Below, one piece after another: positions 8,841 to 15,834 of a DNA stretch of 64,000 nucleotides; the first letter of the stretch is position 1, and each line of letters begins with the position of its first letter. The stretch lies in NCBI GenBank assembly GCA_013289665.1, contig JABCZN010000016.1:46565-110564 (forward strand). Direction: 5' to 3'. The stretch comes from Acidobacteriota bacterium (GTDB lineage: Bacteria; Acidobacteriota; Terriglobia; Acidiferrales; UBA7541). The notes below the pieces were generated by a model. It was given only the letters and a program-made list of their open reading frames with translations, did not search any database and had not been told where the DNA came from. The translations under genes and the position numbers were made by a program.

Positions 8841-9050
8841 TGTGGACGGGCCGAGGCATCTCGCCTGGGCGCCAGGACGGTGTTCGACAGGGTTAAGCCC
8901 GTCCTGTTGATCGAACTGCATGAACTCGACCTCTCGAAGGACCAACGCCCGGCCATCCTCAAGTTGCGGGACCATAATTATAATTTGAGGTCCCTGGGCG
9001 CAAGCGAATGGCAAGAACTTTTCATCGCCGAGCCGCCCGGCAAGTTCTAG
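8833..9050 (+). pseudogene. FkbM-type methyltransferase C-terminal remnant
   Basis: Two frames read together give the tail of an FkbM methyltransferase. The first, from 8833, reads KIDVDGPRHLAW, matching the family's IDVEGAE motif. After a frameshift near 8871 the second reads RTVFDRVKPVLLIELHEL and continues to a TAG at 9048-9050 through FIAEPPGKF. FkbM enzymes are SAM-dependent O-methyltransferases of sugars and lipids. No N-terminal part or start codon is present: upstream DNA belongs to the previous gene, whose stop at 8838 lies inside the fragment. It is therefore a broken remnant, not a working gene. The match is by eye to the family's usual motifs. Confidence 0.65.
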
Positions 9051-9591
9051 CAATAAAAGATGGAATTCCACGCGTCCGGAACCCCCCGAAGCGAATGCCT
9101 GGTGCCAGGAATAGCAGCAGAGGCGGAAGCTCGCCTGCCTGACCTTATGTCATGTTTTGCGCGTGGTTTGAAAAGGATTCGGCGCCTGTGCCACTGGCGA
9201 GGTTGACGAGCGCGTGGGTTTCCCGTGGTCGAGCGAACGAAGGGGCGAAGGAGGATTTTCTGCCCGGGCAGCGGAAGACCAAAACGCGGGAAACGGCGTC
9301 TAACTGGAATGGTGGGGCCGGCCCGCGCGACTGGGAAGTCGGAGGCAAGTCTTTTCTTTTGCAGAGCTTCGAAATACAATGGGTGCGCGAAGGGCTTTGA
9401 TTGGATGGAGCTAGAGCGAACACGGGAGTCGTGAGCTACCCCGCCTGAAGTGCAATTCAGCCTGCGGCTTGAGCAGGAAACATTCGGCGCCGTTCGGGCG
9501 TATTAGTGGTAGGCAAGCGAGAAACTTGTAGGGGTTGGCAGTGTCGCTCCGCGCGGGTGGTTCGCAGCGGAATCGTGCGAGGCAAGTCATC
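9051..9591. other. Intergenic stretch, no gene seen
   Basis: Frames here are short and shadow-like. It must hold the promoter of the efflux operon beginning at 9592, but no clear -35/-10 pair stands out. Confidence 0.45.
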
Positions 9592-10992
9592 ATGAAGACG
9601 TGGCAAAAGGTCGGGACAGGACTGGGCGGAGTGGTCGTGCTGGGCGGGATCGTGTTGTTCAGCATCAACCAGGCGAACAAAGGCGTGGTGACGGTGCAGA
9701 CCGCGAAAGTGGCGAAAGTGGACTCGTTGGTTTCCCAGGTAACCGCCTCTGGAGAGGTGAAGCCGACAACTTACACCAACATCACCGCGCAAGGATTTGG
9801 GCGGATCACGGAGATCCTGGTAAAGGAAGGCGACCACATCAAGAAGGGCGACCGGCTGCTGCTGCAGGAGAACGTGCAGGCCAACGCGGATGTGCAAGCG
9901 CAGTCAGCGGCAATCAATTCCAATCAGTCTGGCGTGCAGGTGGCGGAGTCCAGCTTTACCGCGGCAAAAGCCGATCTGATCCAGCAGGAAGCCAATCTGG
10001 AAAAAGCCAAACTGGATTACGATCGCGGCCAAGGACTTTACAAAGACGGCTTGATCCCTAAGCAGGATTTCGACCAGCGGAAGACAGCCTATGACGCGAC
10101 GGTGGCGGCTGTCGATGCATCCAGGGCGCGCATGCAGGCGCAGAGGGCGCAGCTGGAGCAAGTGCGCTCGAACCTGGACCAGAGCAAGGCAGTGCTGGTG
10201 CGCACGAAGGATGTGCTGCAGAAAACCACCTACTTTTCGCCGATCAACGGGATCGTGAGTTACCTGCCGGTGCGGCTCGGCGAATACGTGGTGCCGGGAA
10301 TTCAGAACGCGACGGGAAGTTTCCTGATGACACTTTCCGACATGTCCATTGTGACTTCGGAAGTCAAAGTGGACGAGACCGACATCGTGAATGTCCGGAT
10401 CGGGCAGGATGCGGATGTGACGATTGACGCGATTCCCGGCAAAGTGTTCAAAGGCCAAGTGACGGAAATCGGCTCGCAGGCGGTGCTGCGGAGCTCTGGT
10501 CTGGCCACGACGCAGACCACGACGAGCAACCAGGAAGCGAAGGATTTTAAGGTGGTAGTGACGCTCGCGAGTCCGCCGGAGAACCTGCGCCCCGGGCTTT
10601 CGACGACGGCAAAAATCAGGACGGCGGAAAAAAAGGGTGTGATTGCGATTCCGATCCAGGCGCTTGCCGTGCGCTCGCGCAAGGACCTGGAGGAAGCGGC
10701 GAAGACCGGCAAGAAGGACAGCAATGTTACGCTGGCCGCGCCCGCGCCGGTTTCGACTGGCGATCCGAAGAAGGACGAGATTCAGGGGGTTTTTGTCATT
10801 AACGGCAAGAAGGCAATGTTCCGTCCCGTGGAAACGGGTATTTCCGGTGTGACCGATATTGAAATTTCAAAGGGATTGCAGGCAGGCGACGAAATCGTGG
10901 TGGGAAGCTATAAGGCGCTGCGCACCTTGAAGCCCGAGGCGGCGATTAAAGTGGACAATACGGCGCCGAAGAAAATCGAAGAAAAAGAGTGA
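9592..10992 (+). CDS. Efflux RND/MacA-type periplasmic adaptor subunit
   Basis: This 466-residue HlyD-family membrane fusion protein has an N-terminal membrane anchor (about 7-26) followed by a barrel-sandwich half (GRITEILVKEGDHIKKGDRLL), a long alpha-helical hairpin (about 90-200, Ala/Gln-rich coiled coil), the returning lipoyl half (TYFSPINGIVSYLPVRLGEYV), then beta-barrel and membrane-proximal domains ending in an Ala/Lys-rich tail. By family it links an inner-membrane transporter to an outer-membrane channel. ATG 9592 follows a GAGG site; an upstream frame extension to 9535 adds an Arg-rich stretch before the anchor and is rejected. The stop overlaps the region where the ABC ATPase gene begins, so the two form an operon. 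The substrate is unknown. Confidence 0.9.
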   Translation: MKTWQKVGTGLGGVVVLGGIVLFSINQANKGVVTVQTAKVAKVDSLVSQVTASGEVKPTTYTNITAQGFGRITEILVKEGDHIKKGDRLLLQENVQANADVQAQSAAINSNQSGVQVAESSFTAAKADLIQQEANLEKAKLDYDRGQGLYKDGLIPKQDFDQRKTAYDATVAAVDASRARMQAQRAQLEQVRSNLDQSKAVLVRTKDVLQKTTYFSPINGIVSYLPVRLGEYVVPGIQNATGSFLMTLSDMSIVTSEVKVDETDIVNVRIGQDADVTIDAIPGKVFKGQVTEIGSQAVLRSSGLATTQTTTSNQEAKDFKVVVTLASPPENLRPGLSTTAKIRTAEKKGVIAIPIQALAVRSRKDLEEAAKTGKKDSNVTLAAPAPVSTGDPKKDEIQGVFVINGKKAMFRPVETGISGVTDIEISKGLQAGDEIVVGSYKALRTLKPEAAIKVDNTAPKKIEEKE

Positions 10993-11018
10993 GTTCGGCT
11001 GAAGACAGGGAGAAGCGG

Positions 11019-11762
11019 ATGCCTCTAGAGATCACAGCATCGGAATCGTACCGGCAGGATCTGGTGGACGCCGGCATCGTGATTCGCACGGAAGCGCTGG
11101 CGAAGGTCTACCAGATGGGCACCGAAGAAGTGCATGCCTTGCGCGGGATCGACGTGGAAATTCACAAAGGCGAATACGTAGCCATCATGGGGCCTTCGGG
11201 CTCCGGGAAATCCACGCTGATGAACCTGATCGGGTGCCTCGATTCACCGAGCTCTGGGCGCTACTGGCTGGCCGGGCGGCTGGTGAGCGAATTGGACGAC
11301 GATGAGCTGGCGTATATCCGGAACAAGGAAATTGGCTTCGTGTTCCAGACGTTTAACCTGTTGCCGCGGGCGACGGCGCTGCACAACGTAGAGCTTCCGC
11401 TCATTTACAACGGCACGCCTTCAGAAGAACGCATTGAACGGGCTAAAAAGGCGCTGGAGCGCGTGGACTTGGTGCCCCGCATGCATCACAAGCCGAATGA
11501 GCTTTCAGGCGGCCAGCGGCAGAGGGTGGCGATTGCCCGGGCGCTCGTGAACAATCCCTCCATCGTGCTGGCGGACGAACCGACGGGCAACCTGGATTCG
11601 AAGACCGGCGAAGAAATAATGAATTTGTTTGAAAACCTGCATGGGCAGGGGAACACGATCATTCTGGTGACTCACGAAATGGACATCGCGCAGCACGCGC
11701 ACCGGGTGATTTTCATCCGCGACGGAAAAATCGCGTCCGACGAAAAAGTAATCAAGAAGTAG
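11019..11762 (+). CDS. MacB/LolD-type ABC transporter ATPase
   Basis: This 247-residue nucleotide-binding subunit shows all ABC motifs: Walker A GPSGSGKST, Q-loop FVFQTFNLLPR, signature LSGGQRQRVAIARAL, Walker B IVLADEP with TGNLDSKTG, and the switch His in VTHEMD. The length and the NLLPRATALHNVELPL segment place it in the MacB/LolD/FtsE group that powers FtsX-like permeases. ATG 11019 has a GGGAG site six bases upstream. An alternative GTG at 10989 overlaps the adaptor's stop by four bases and would add ten residues. It forms an operon with the adaptor, but no FtsX-like permease follows: the next gene is convergent. The permease must be elsewhere or lost. Confidence 0.9.
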   Translation: MPLEITASESYRQDLVDAGIVIRTEALAKVYQMGTEEVHALRGIDVEIHKGEYVAIMGPSGSGKSTLMNLIGCLDSPSSGRYWLAGRLVSELDDDELAYIRNKEIGFVFQTFNLLPRATALHNVELPLIYNGTPSEERIERAKKALERVDLVPRMHHKPNELSGGQRQRVAIARALVNNPSIVLADEPTGNLDSKTGEEIMNLFENLHGQGNTIILVTHEMDIAQHAHRVIFIRDGKIASDEKVIKK

Positions 11763-11826
11763 AATTTCTAGCTGGAGCCGCCTGATCCCCCAAAATCCCT
11801 GCTGAGTTACCACCGCATATTCCGGT

Positions 11827-12771
11827 TTAACGAACCGGCGATGCATGGGAAATCTCTGCGTCGGCGAAGGTTTCCGGCGCGGCCAGATAGGTGCGCGAGA
11901 GGCGGTCGTGCCAGGTCATGGCGTCCTCGTCCCAGAGGGCCCAGAAAAACCCGAGGAAAAATGTGCCCGCGGAAATCATGTAGCCCGCGGTGCGCCAGAA
12001 CAGTTGTTGCGCAGTGGGCGAATCGCCGGTGAAACTCGTGACTGCCAAACCGCGAACCATCATTCCCGGAGTGGTTCCGCCAAAGATGGTGAACAGGCCG
12101 AAGTATTGGATATAGACGAAGGCGAAGGTAGAGAAGCAGACGACCGCGCTCAATTTGCTCAGCGTGAACTGGCCGCCCAGGGAGCCAAACAGGGCGAGAA
12201 ACCCGCCATAGGCGAAGGCGAGGCAGGCTGCGTCGATTAGGGCGGCGCGCCGGCGCTCACGCAAGGTGGCGACCGGGTAGAGGTCCGAGGGCGATTCCTC
12301 GGGGACCTCGGGAGCTTCTTCCTGCTCTTCCGATAGAGGCGGCAGGGAGACGTCAATGAGGAGCCGGGCGTCGTCTGGCTCCGCTTTCTGAGGAGGTCTG
12401 CCGATGGCGATCGTGAACGCGAAATCGTCGTCGGGATCGTCGGCGGTGGTCTGCAGTTCCGCCGCATCGACGGCCACCGCTGCCGCGGGCTGGCGGCTTT
12501 CAAAGGGAAGTTCCGTCTGTGCTTCGTTGGGGAAGGCCTTCCTGCGGCGCGCACGGTAGGCCTGGAGACGCTGATTGAGCTCCCCGCGCCATTCCTCTTC
12601 GCCCGACGAACGCAAAGCTAGATTGCCCTCTGTGGAGGCAGGCGATTCCGCCAGGGAAGAGATTTCAGGATGGTCACAAAAATGGCACGCGCGCTCTCCC
12701 GAGGAGAGCACCGCGCCACACTGCGGGCATATTGTATTCACCGGTAGTTTTTGCGCTGCGGACGCTCTCAC
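11827..12771 (-). CDS. Zinc-ribbon plus RDD-family membrane protein
   Basis: This 314-residue protein opens with a zinc ribbon (Cys15, Cys18, Cys29, Cys32: CPQC and CHFC pairs), continues through an acidic, low-complexity linker (about 40-175), and ends in an RDD domain with about four membrane helices (RERRRAALIDAACLAFAYGG, then FSTFAFVYIQYFGLFTIFGG, PGMMVRGLAV and MISAGTFFLGFFWALWDEDA). RDD proteins are poorly understood; some act in sodium or compatible-solute exchange. The closing WDEDAMTWHDRLSRTYL stretch is characteristic of RDD families. The GTG start at 12771 has no strong ribosome site, and a second GTG lies ten codons in. It is convergent with the efflux operon and not obviously linked to it. 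Confidence 0.8.
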   Translation of the reverse strand: MRASAAQKLPVNTICPQCGAVLSSGERACHFCDHPEISSLAESPASTEGNLALRSSGEEEWRGELNQRLQAYRARRRKAFPNEAQTELPFESRQPAAAVAVDAAELQTTADDPDDDFAFTIAIGRPPQKAEPDDARLLIDVSLPPLSEEQEEAPEVPEESPSDLYPVATLRERRRAALIDAACLAFAYGGFLALFGSLGGQFTLSKLSAVVCFSTFAFVYIQYFGLFTIFGGTTPGMMVRGLAVTSFTGDSPTAQQLFWRTAGYMISAGTFFLGFFWALWDEDAMTWHDRLSRTYLAAPETFADAEISHASPVR

Positions 12772-12869
12772 TCCGGTGAGGAGCAGAGGAGGAAATCATA
12801 CTACTGGAGGCCAGCGGTGAACATTAAGGAAATCAAAGGATGGAGCTAAAGAGTTAGCGGGTCCCCGGG

Positions 12870-13271
12870 CTAGAGTTCGACTTGCTGGGCGAGCATTTCG
12901 CGATTCAGGGCGATGCGGCGGCCAAGAGCCACAGCCGCAAAGTGGGCGCAGCCGGCGCGTTCTTCCTCAGCCCAGGCGCGCACGGCCGGGAAGATCTTGG
13001 CGAAGCCCTGGTCGAGAAGATTCAGAAAACCGTAGTAGGCGCCAACGATCTGCAGGCCGGAACGATCTGCCGGACGGTCCGGGCACAACTGGAGAATCTG
13101 CACGACGCGGGCGTAATCGCGGCCGGCGGCTCGGACCTGAATTCCCGTAACGTCCCGGACATCTTCAGTAATGGAAGTGTGCAGGGACGACGCGGTCAAC
13201 GACCGGCAATAGGAAACGAAAAACATCAGCAAGGTCAGAAGAGAGAACGCAAGAATGAATGCGGCCATCAT
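12870..13271 (-). CDS. Single-helix membrane protein of unknown function
   Basis: This 133-residue protein starts with one membrane helix (MMAAFILAFSLLTLLMFFVSY) and continues as a soluble domain with RDYARVVQILQLCPDRPAD and a Trp/Glu-containing ARAWAEEERAGCAHFAAVALGR segment. I recognise no family. Its ATG overlaps the stop of the seven-helix protein gene by four bases (ATGA), so the two are almost certainly co-translated. Together with the upstream 50-residue peptide gene this gives a three-gene operon. The soluble domain probably faces the cytoplasm or periplasm as a partner of the membrane protein, but the topology is not resolved. Confidence 0.65.
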   Translation of the reverse strand: MMAAFILAFSLLTLLMFFVSYCRSLTASSLHTSITEDVRDVTGIQVRAAGRDYARVVQILQLCPDRPADRSGLQIVGAYYGFLNLLDQGFAKIFPAVRAWAEEERAGCAHFAAVALGRRIALNREMLAQQVEL

Positions 13272-13963
13272 CGCGGCACCGCCACAAGGCGAGCCGGGGT
13301 GAGCCGGGAATCTTCCGAATAGCGCATGATGGTCATCGCCCAGGAAACGGGCAGGAAGCAGCCAAGAATCGGAGCGAGATACTGAACCACTTCGTATCGA
13401 GGCGCCAGGTTCAGCAGGGCATAGCTGCCCGCGTAGGCGCTGAAATAGAGACCCAGGGAGAGAACCATCTGCACAAGGCGCGTGCGCGTCTCCTGCAATT
13501 TGAGGACGGCGCCCCAGAGCAGGTAGGTCAGCACCAAGCCGACAAAATAGAGGTTCTGGGAGAGTTCAACCGCAAAGACTGTGGTGAGGCGTTCGGTGGA
13601 CTGCGCAACGACGGCATAGGAAAAACCTGCCGTTCCCAGAAGCAGCAGTACCGCAACGAACCGGACGTATTTGGCAAGCTGGAGTTCAGCGAAGACCCGC
13701 GATGCGAGACTGATCACCGCGACAAACAGCGCAATCGTCAACAAACAGTCCGTGTAGTAATAAGCGTAGCCGTATTGGGGCGAGTCCACGCCATAAAAGC
13801 GCAAAACGCCCTGGCGGATCAGATCTGCGAACAGGGACAGGATTACATAAAGATTTAGGAAAAAATATTTAAGAAACGAGGTCCGACGTAAAGAGCAGGC
13901 GACAAAACACACCCCTGCGCACATTCCCACGATCCAGATAGCAAGTGCGATTCCGCTAGGCAT
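13268..13963 (-). CDS. Seven-helix integral membrane protein, unknown function
   Basis: This 231-residue protein has about seven hydrophobic segments: residues 3-24, 33-50, 72-90, 99-119, 134-151, 165-185 and 195-211. Short polar loops separate them, and the C-terminal tail is basic. A GAGGGA ribosome site lies almost next to the ATG. There are no obvious catalytic residues or transporter signatures. The layout suits a sensory or receptor-like membrane protein, but that is inference. It lies between a gene for a 50-residue exported peptide upstream (58 bases) and a one-helix protein downstream (four-base overlap), all on one strand. I recognise no named family. Confidence 0.75.
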   Translation of the reverse strand: MPSGIALAIWIVGMCAGVCFVACSLRRTSFLKYFFLNLYVILSLFADLIRQGVLRFYGVDSPQYGYAYYYTDCLLTIALFVAVISLASRVFAELQLAKYVRFVAVLLLLGTAGFSYAVVAQSTERLTTVFAVELSQNLYFVGLVLTYLLWGAVLKLQETRTRLVQMVLSLGLYFSAYAGSYALLNLAPRYEVVQYLAPILGCFLPVSWAMTIMRYSEDSRLTPARLVAVPR

Positions 13964-13979
13964 TTCCCTCGCACAATCT

Positions 13980-14018
13980 GGCCGGTCTGGGAATCAGACC
14001 TTCAACTGCAAACCGGCC
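13980..14018 (-). promoter_or_regulatory. Competing hairpins between peptide and 7TM genes
   Basis: Two stems share bases. GGTCTG (13984-13989) pairs with CAGACC (13995-14000), while GGCCGGT (13980-13986) pairs with ACCGGCC (14012-14018). They overlap at 13984-13986 and so exclude each other. This could modulate translation of the downstream membrane-protein gene; function is inference. Confidence 0.3.
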
Positions 14019-14021
14019 GAA

Positions 14022-14174
14022 CTAATTGGATGGCGGCAGGGGCAACTTGGGAACTGGTGAAACGCCGTTGGCCATGATAACGGTGCTGTTATGAGCCGTC
14101 ACCAAGGTCTTCAGTTCCATTGCGCCAACAAGAATACCCAGAGCAAGAGCGAATGCACCTAGTTTACGTGACAT
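14022..14174 (-). CDS. 50-residue exported or membrane peptide
   Basis: This gene is too short for routine gene finding. An ATG at 14174 follows an ideal GGAGG site six bases away and opens a 50-codon frame ending TAG at 14022. The peptide begins MSRKLGAFALALGILVGAME, a basic start and hydrophobic core like a signal peptide or single helix. It continues with a polar middle and a Pro-rich end, PVPKLPLPPSN. No Cys is present. A likely promoter lies upstream at 14210-14237. It is the first gene of an operon with a seven-helix and a one-helix membrane protein. A role as a secreted signal or small partner subunit is plausible but unproven. Confidence 0.65.
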   Translation of the reverse strand: MSRKLGAFALALGILVGAMELKTLVTAHNSTVIMANGVSPVPKLPLPPSN

Positions 14175-14209
14175 TTAGTGCCTCCGAGAGCGGGATAACG
14201 AACGGAGAC

Positions 14210-14237
14210 ACTCTACCCTATAGCAGGATAGTGTCAA
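14210..14237 (-). promoter_or_regulatory. Putative promoter of peptide operon
   Basis: On the minus strand a perfect -35 TTGACA (14232-14237) is followed after 16 bases by TAGAGT (14210-14215) as -10. The predicted start of transcription lies about 30 bases upstream of the peptide ATG. Confidence 0.5.
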
Positions 14238-14517
14238 GCATGGCGCACCAAGACTCTGTGCAAAACCGCCAACGGAACGCGGCCTAGCAGTTTCGCCCAG
14301 CTTTCGCTAGACGGGAGCAGGGACCGCTTCCGACAGGACGGAGTGTAGTGTTCCACAACGAATAGGAGCAACGGTACCGAAGTGCCAAGTTGGATGGTAC
14401 GGAAGTACTAGCTGGGTAGGGCGCTTCCGTCCGCTCCGAGCTAATATCATGAAATCAAAGGGGCGATGACGGCACTTTGGTCCTGGCAGGCCTCCCGCCG
14501 GGCCTTCAAACATGCGC

Positions 14518-14551
14518 GGCAACGCCCACATGGGTCATGTGGGGCGTTGCC
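14518..14551. repeat. Strong 15-base-pair hairpin upstream of tRNA
   Basis: GGCAACGCCCACATG (14518-14532) pairs with CATGTGGGGCGTTGCC (14536-14551), with one bulged base and a three-base loop. No T-tract follows on either strand, so it is not a standard terminator. It lies immediately before the tRNA's -35. Confidence 0.45.
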
Positions 14552-14556
14552 CCTTC

Positions 14557-14586
14557 TTGACACATTCGGCGGTTCGTTCGTAGCAT
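14557..14586 (+). promoter_or_regulatory. tRNA promoter
   Basis: A perfect -35 TTGACA (14557-14562), an 18-base spacer and TAGCAT (14581-14586) place transcription start about nine bases before the tRNA's 5' end. Confidence 0.55.
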
Positions 14587-14601
14587 GAAGAATTGCGTTT
14601 C

Positions 14602-14676
14602 GCCGGCGTAGCTCAGTGGTAGAGCGAGGGTCTCATAATCCCTAGGCCGTGGGTTCGATTCCCCCCGCCGGCACCA
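14602..14676 (+). tRNA. tRNA with CAT anticodon, probably elongator tRNA-Met
   Basis: The cloverleaf reads: acceptor GCCGGCG paired with CGCCGGC, D-stem GCTC/GAGC, anticodon loop CTCATAA with CAT at 14634-14636, T-loop TTCGATT, discriminator A and an encoded CCA end. The first acceptor pair is G-C, so it is not an initiator of the usual C1-A72 type. Elongator Met is the default; tRNA-Ile2 (CAT modified to lysidine) cannot be excluded. Two positions are weak: U-U at the top of the anticodon stem and a mismatch in the T-stem (GTGGG/CCCCC). Confidence 0.85.
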
Positions 14677-14853
14677 TTGAATTCAAAAGACTTAATTCCG
14701 TTTTGGACCTCTCCGCGTATCCGCCGTGTATCTTGGTGTGAATTCTGACGCCGGGAGTTGCGCAGGAAGACGGATTTGAAAACAGCACGTTTCCGACGCC
14801 TAGAAGGAAGGGCCCACTCCCACGCCAGGTACAATTCGGGGATCGCCAATCTT

Positions 14854-15642
14854 TCACTTCGTTTTGCCGGACTTCTCCAATGGGAACGAGAACCCGTATT
14901 TAGCCAGGGTCGCACGAGCAGCCTCTGTCTTTATGAAATCTAGAAACGATCGAGCTGCGTCCTTATTTCTAGCGTTCTTTAGCACAATTGCCGCCTGTTC
15001 GATCGGTGGATGCATATCTGCCGGAATTTCCCAGCGTCTGCCATCCAGCATCGCCGATGATACCGCCAAGGAAAGGGCCACGATCCCCGCCTGCGCATTG
15101 CCGGACTGCACGAACTGCGCTGCCTGGGAAATATTATCGCCGTAGACCAGTTTGCCTTTCACCTGATCGTAGATTCCTGCTTTCTGCATCGCGGCGACAG
15201 CCGCTCGCCCGTATGGCGCGTGCTCTGGATTTGCTATTGCAATTTTCTGTACGCTTTCATTGAGTAATGCCGTCCAGCCCAATTGGGCCACATCTACCTT
15301 GGAATCCGCTGGTGTCCAGATAACGATTCGACCGACCGCGTACCGATAAAGTGTTCCCGGTTCCGCGAGTCCCGCCGCTTCCAGCTTCCGCGCGTAATCG
15401 ATGTCCGCCGAGAAAAAAAGATCAAACGGCGCCCCATTCTGTAGCTGGGAAAAGAAATTCCCGCTTGATCCGTAGGTAACGTTTACCTTGTTTCCCGTTT
15501 GCTTTTCATATTGGCCCGCGATTTCGCTCATCGCGAACTTCAAGTCGGCCGCCGCCGCGACGGCAATTTCTTGGGCGCAAGTCGGAGCAGCTATAACACA
15601 AAGCGCGAGGACCAGACTAAGCACGCTTTTCTGGGCTTTCAT
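14854..15642 (-). CDS. modA: Molybdate ABC transporter substrate-binding protein ModA
   Basis: This 262-residue protein starts at ATG 15642 behind AGGAGA. The signal peptide ends around APTCAQ. The mature part shows the ModA pattern: VAAAADLKFAMSEIAGQYEK, a ligand loop YGSSGNFFSQL, NGAPFDLFFSAD, VGRIVIW, NPEHAPYGRAA, YGDNISQAAQFV and AQAGIVALS. By family it binds molybdate or tungstate in the periplasm for a ModB/ModC importer. No modB or modC is present in the window, so it would have to work with a transporter encoded elsewhere. Upstream on the same strand lie a porin-like gene and a broken molybdate-binding Mop gene, supporting a molybdate context. The longer frame to 15675 adds residues before the signal peptide and is rejected. 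Confidence 0.9.
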   Translation of the reverse strand: MKAQKSVLSLVLALCVIAAPTCAQEIAVAAAADLKFAMSEIAGQYEKQTGNKVNVTYGSSGNFFSQLQNGAPFDLFFSADIDYARKLEAAGLAEPGTLYRYAVGRIVIWTPADSKVDVAQLGWTALLNESVQKIAIANPEHAPYGRAAVAAMQKAGIYDQVKGKLVYGDNISQAAQFVQSGNAQAGIVALSLAVSSAMLDGRRWEIPADMHPPIEQAAIVLKNARNKDAARSFLDFIKTEAARATLAKYGFSFPLEKSGKTK

Positions 15643-15834
15643 CGTTTTCTCCTGGAACTCGTACAGGACTGCCAAACAGGTAGCGCTTCAGAAGGCAACT
15701 TTCCCAAACGCATTTGGGCCCCCGCGTCATTTGAGCGCAAGAGAATATTCGCATTGCCACGAAGAGCCGCGCGCCGCCGATCGCACGCTTCAGGTACCCA
15801 TGCGGGCTCTCGCCTGAGCCCGCATCGGAAGCGG

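Larger units (their letters stand above)
14175..14601. other. Intergenic region between peptide operon and tRNA
   Basis: No gene is supported. It contains the promoter of the peptide operon, a strong long hairpin at 14518-14551 and the tRNA promoter at 14557-14586. The stretch 14280-14460 shows nothing recognisable. Confidence 0.5.

Noticed and set aside
14307..14531. 74-residue minus-strand frame upstream of the tRNA
   Set aside because: Ends inside the strong hairpin, has no ribosome site and no recognisable motif.
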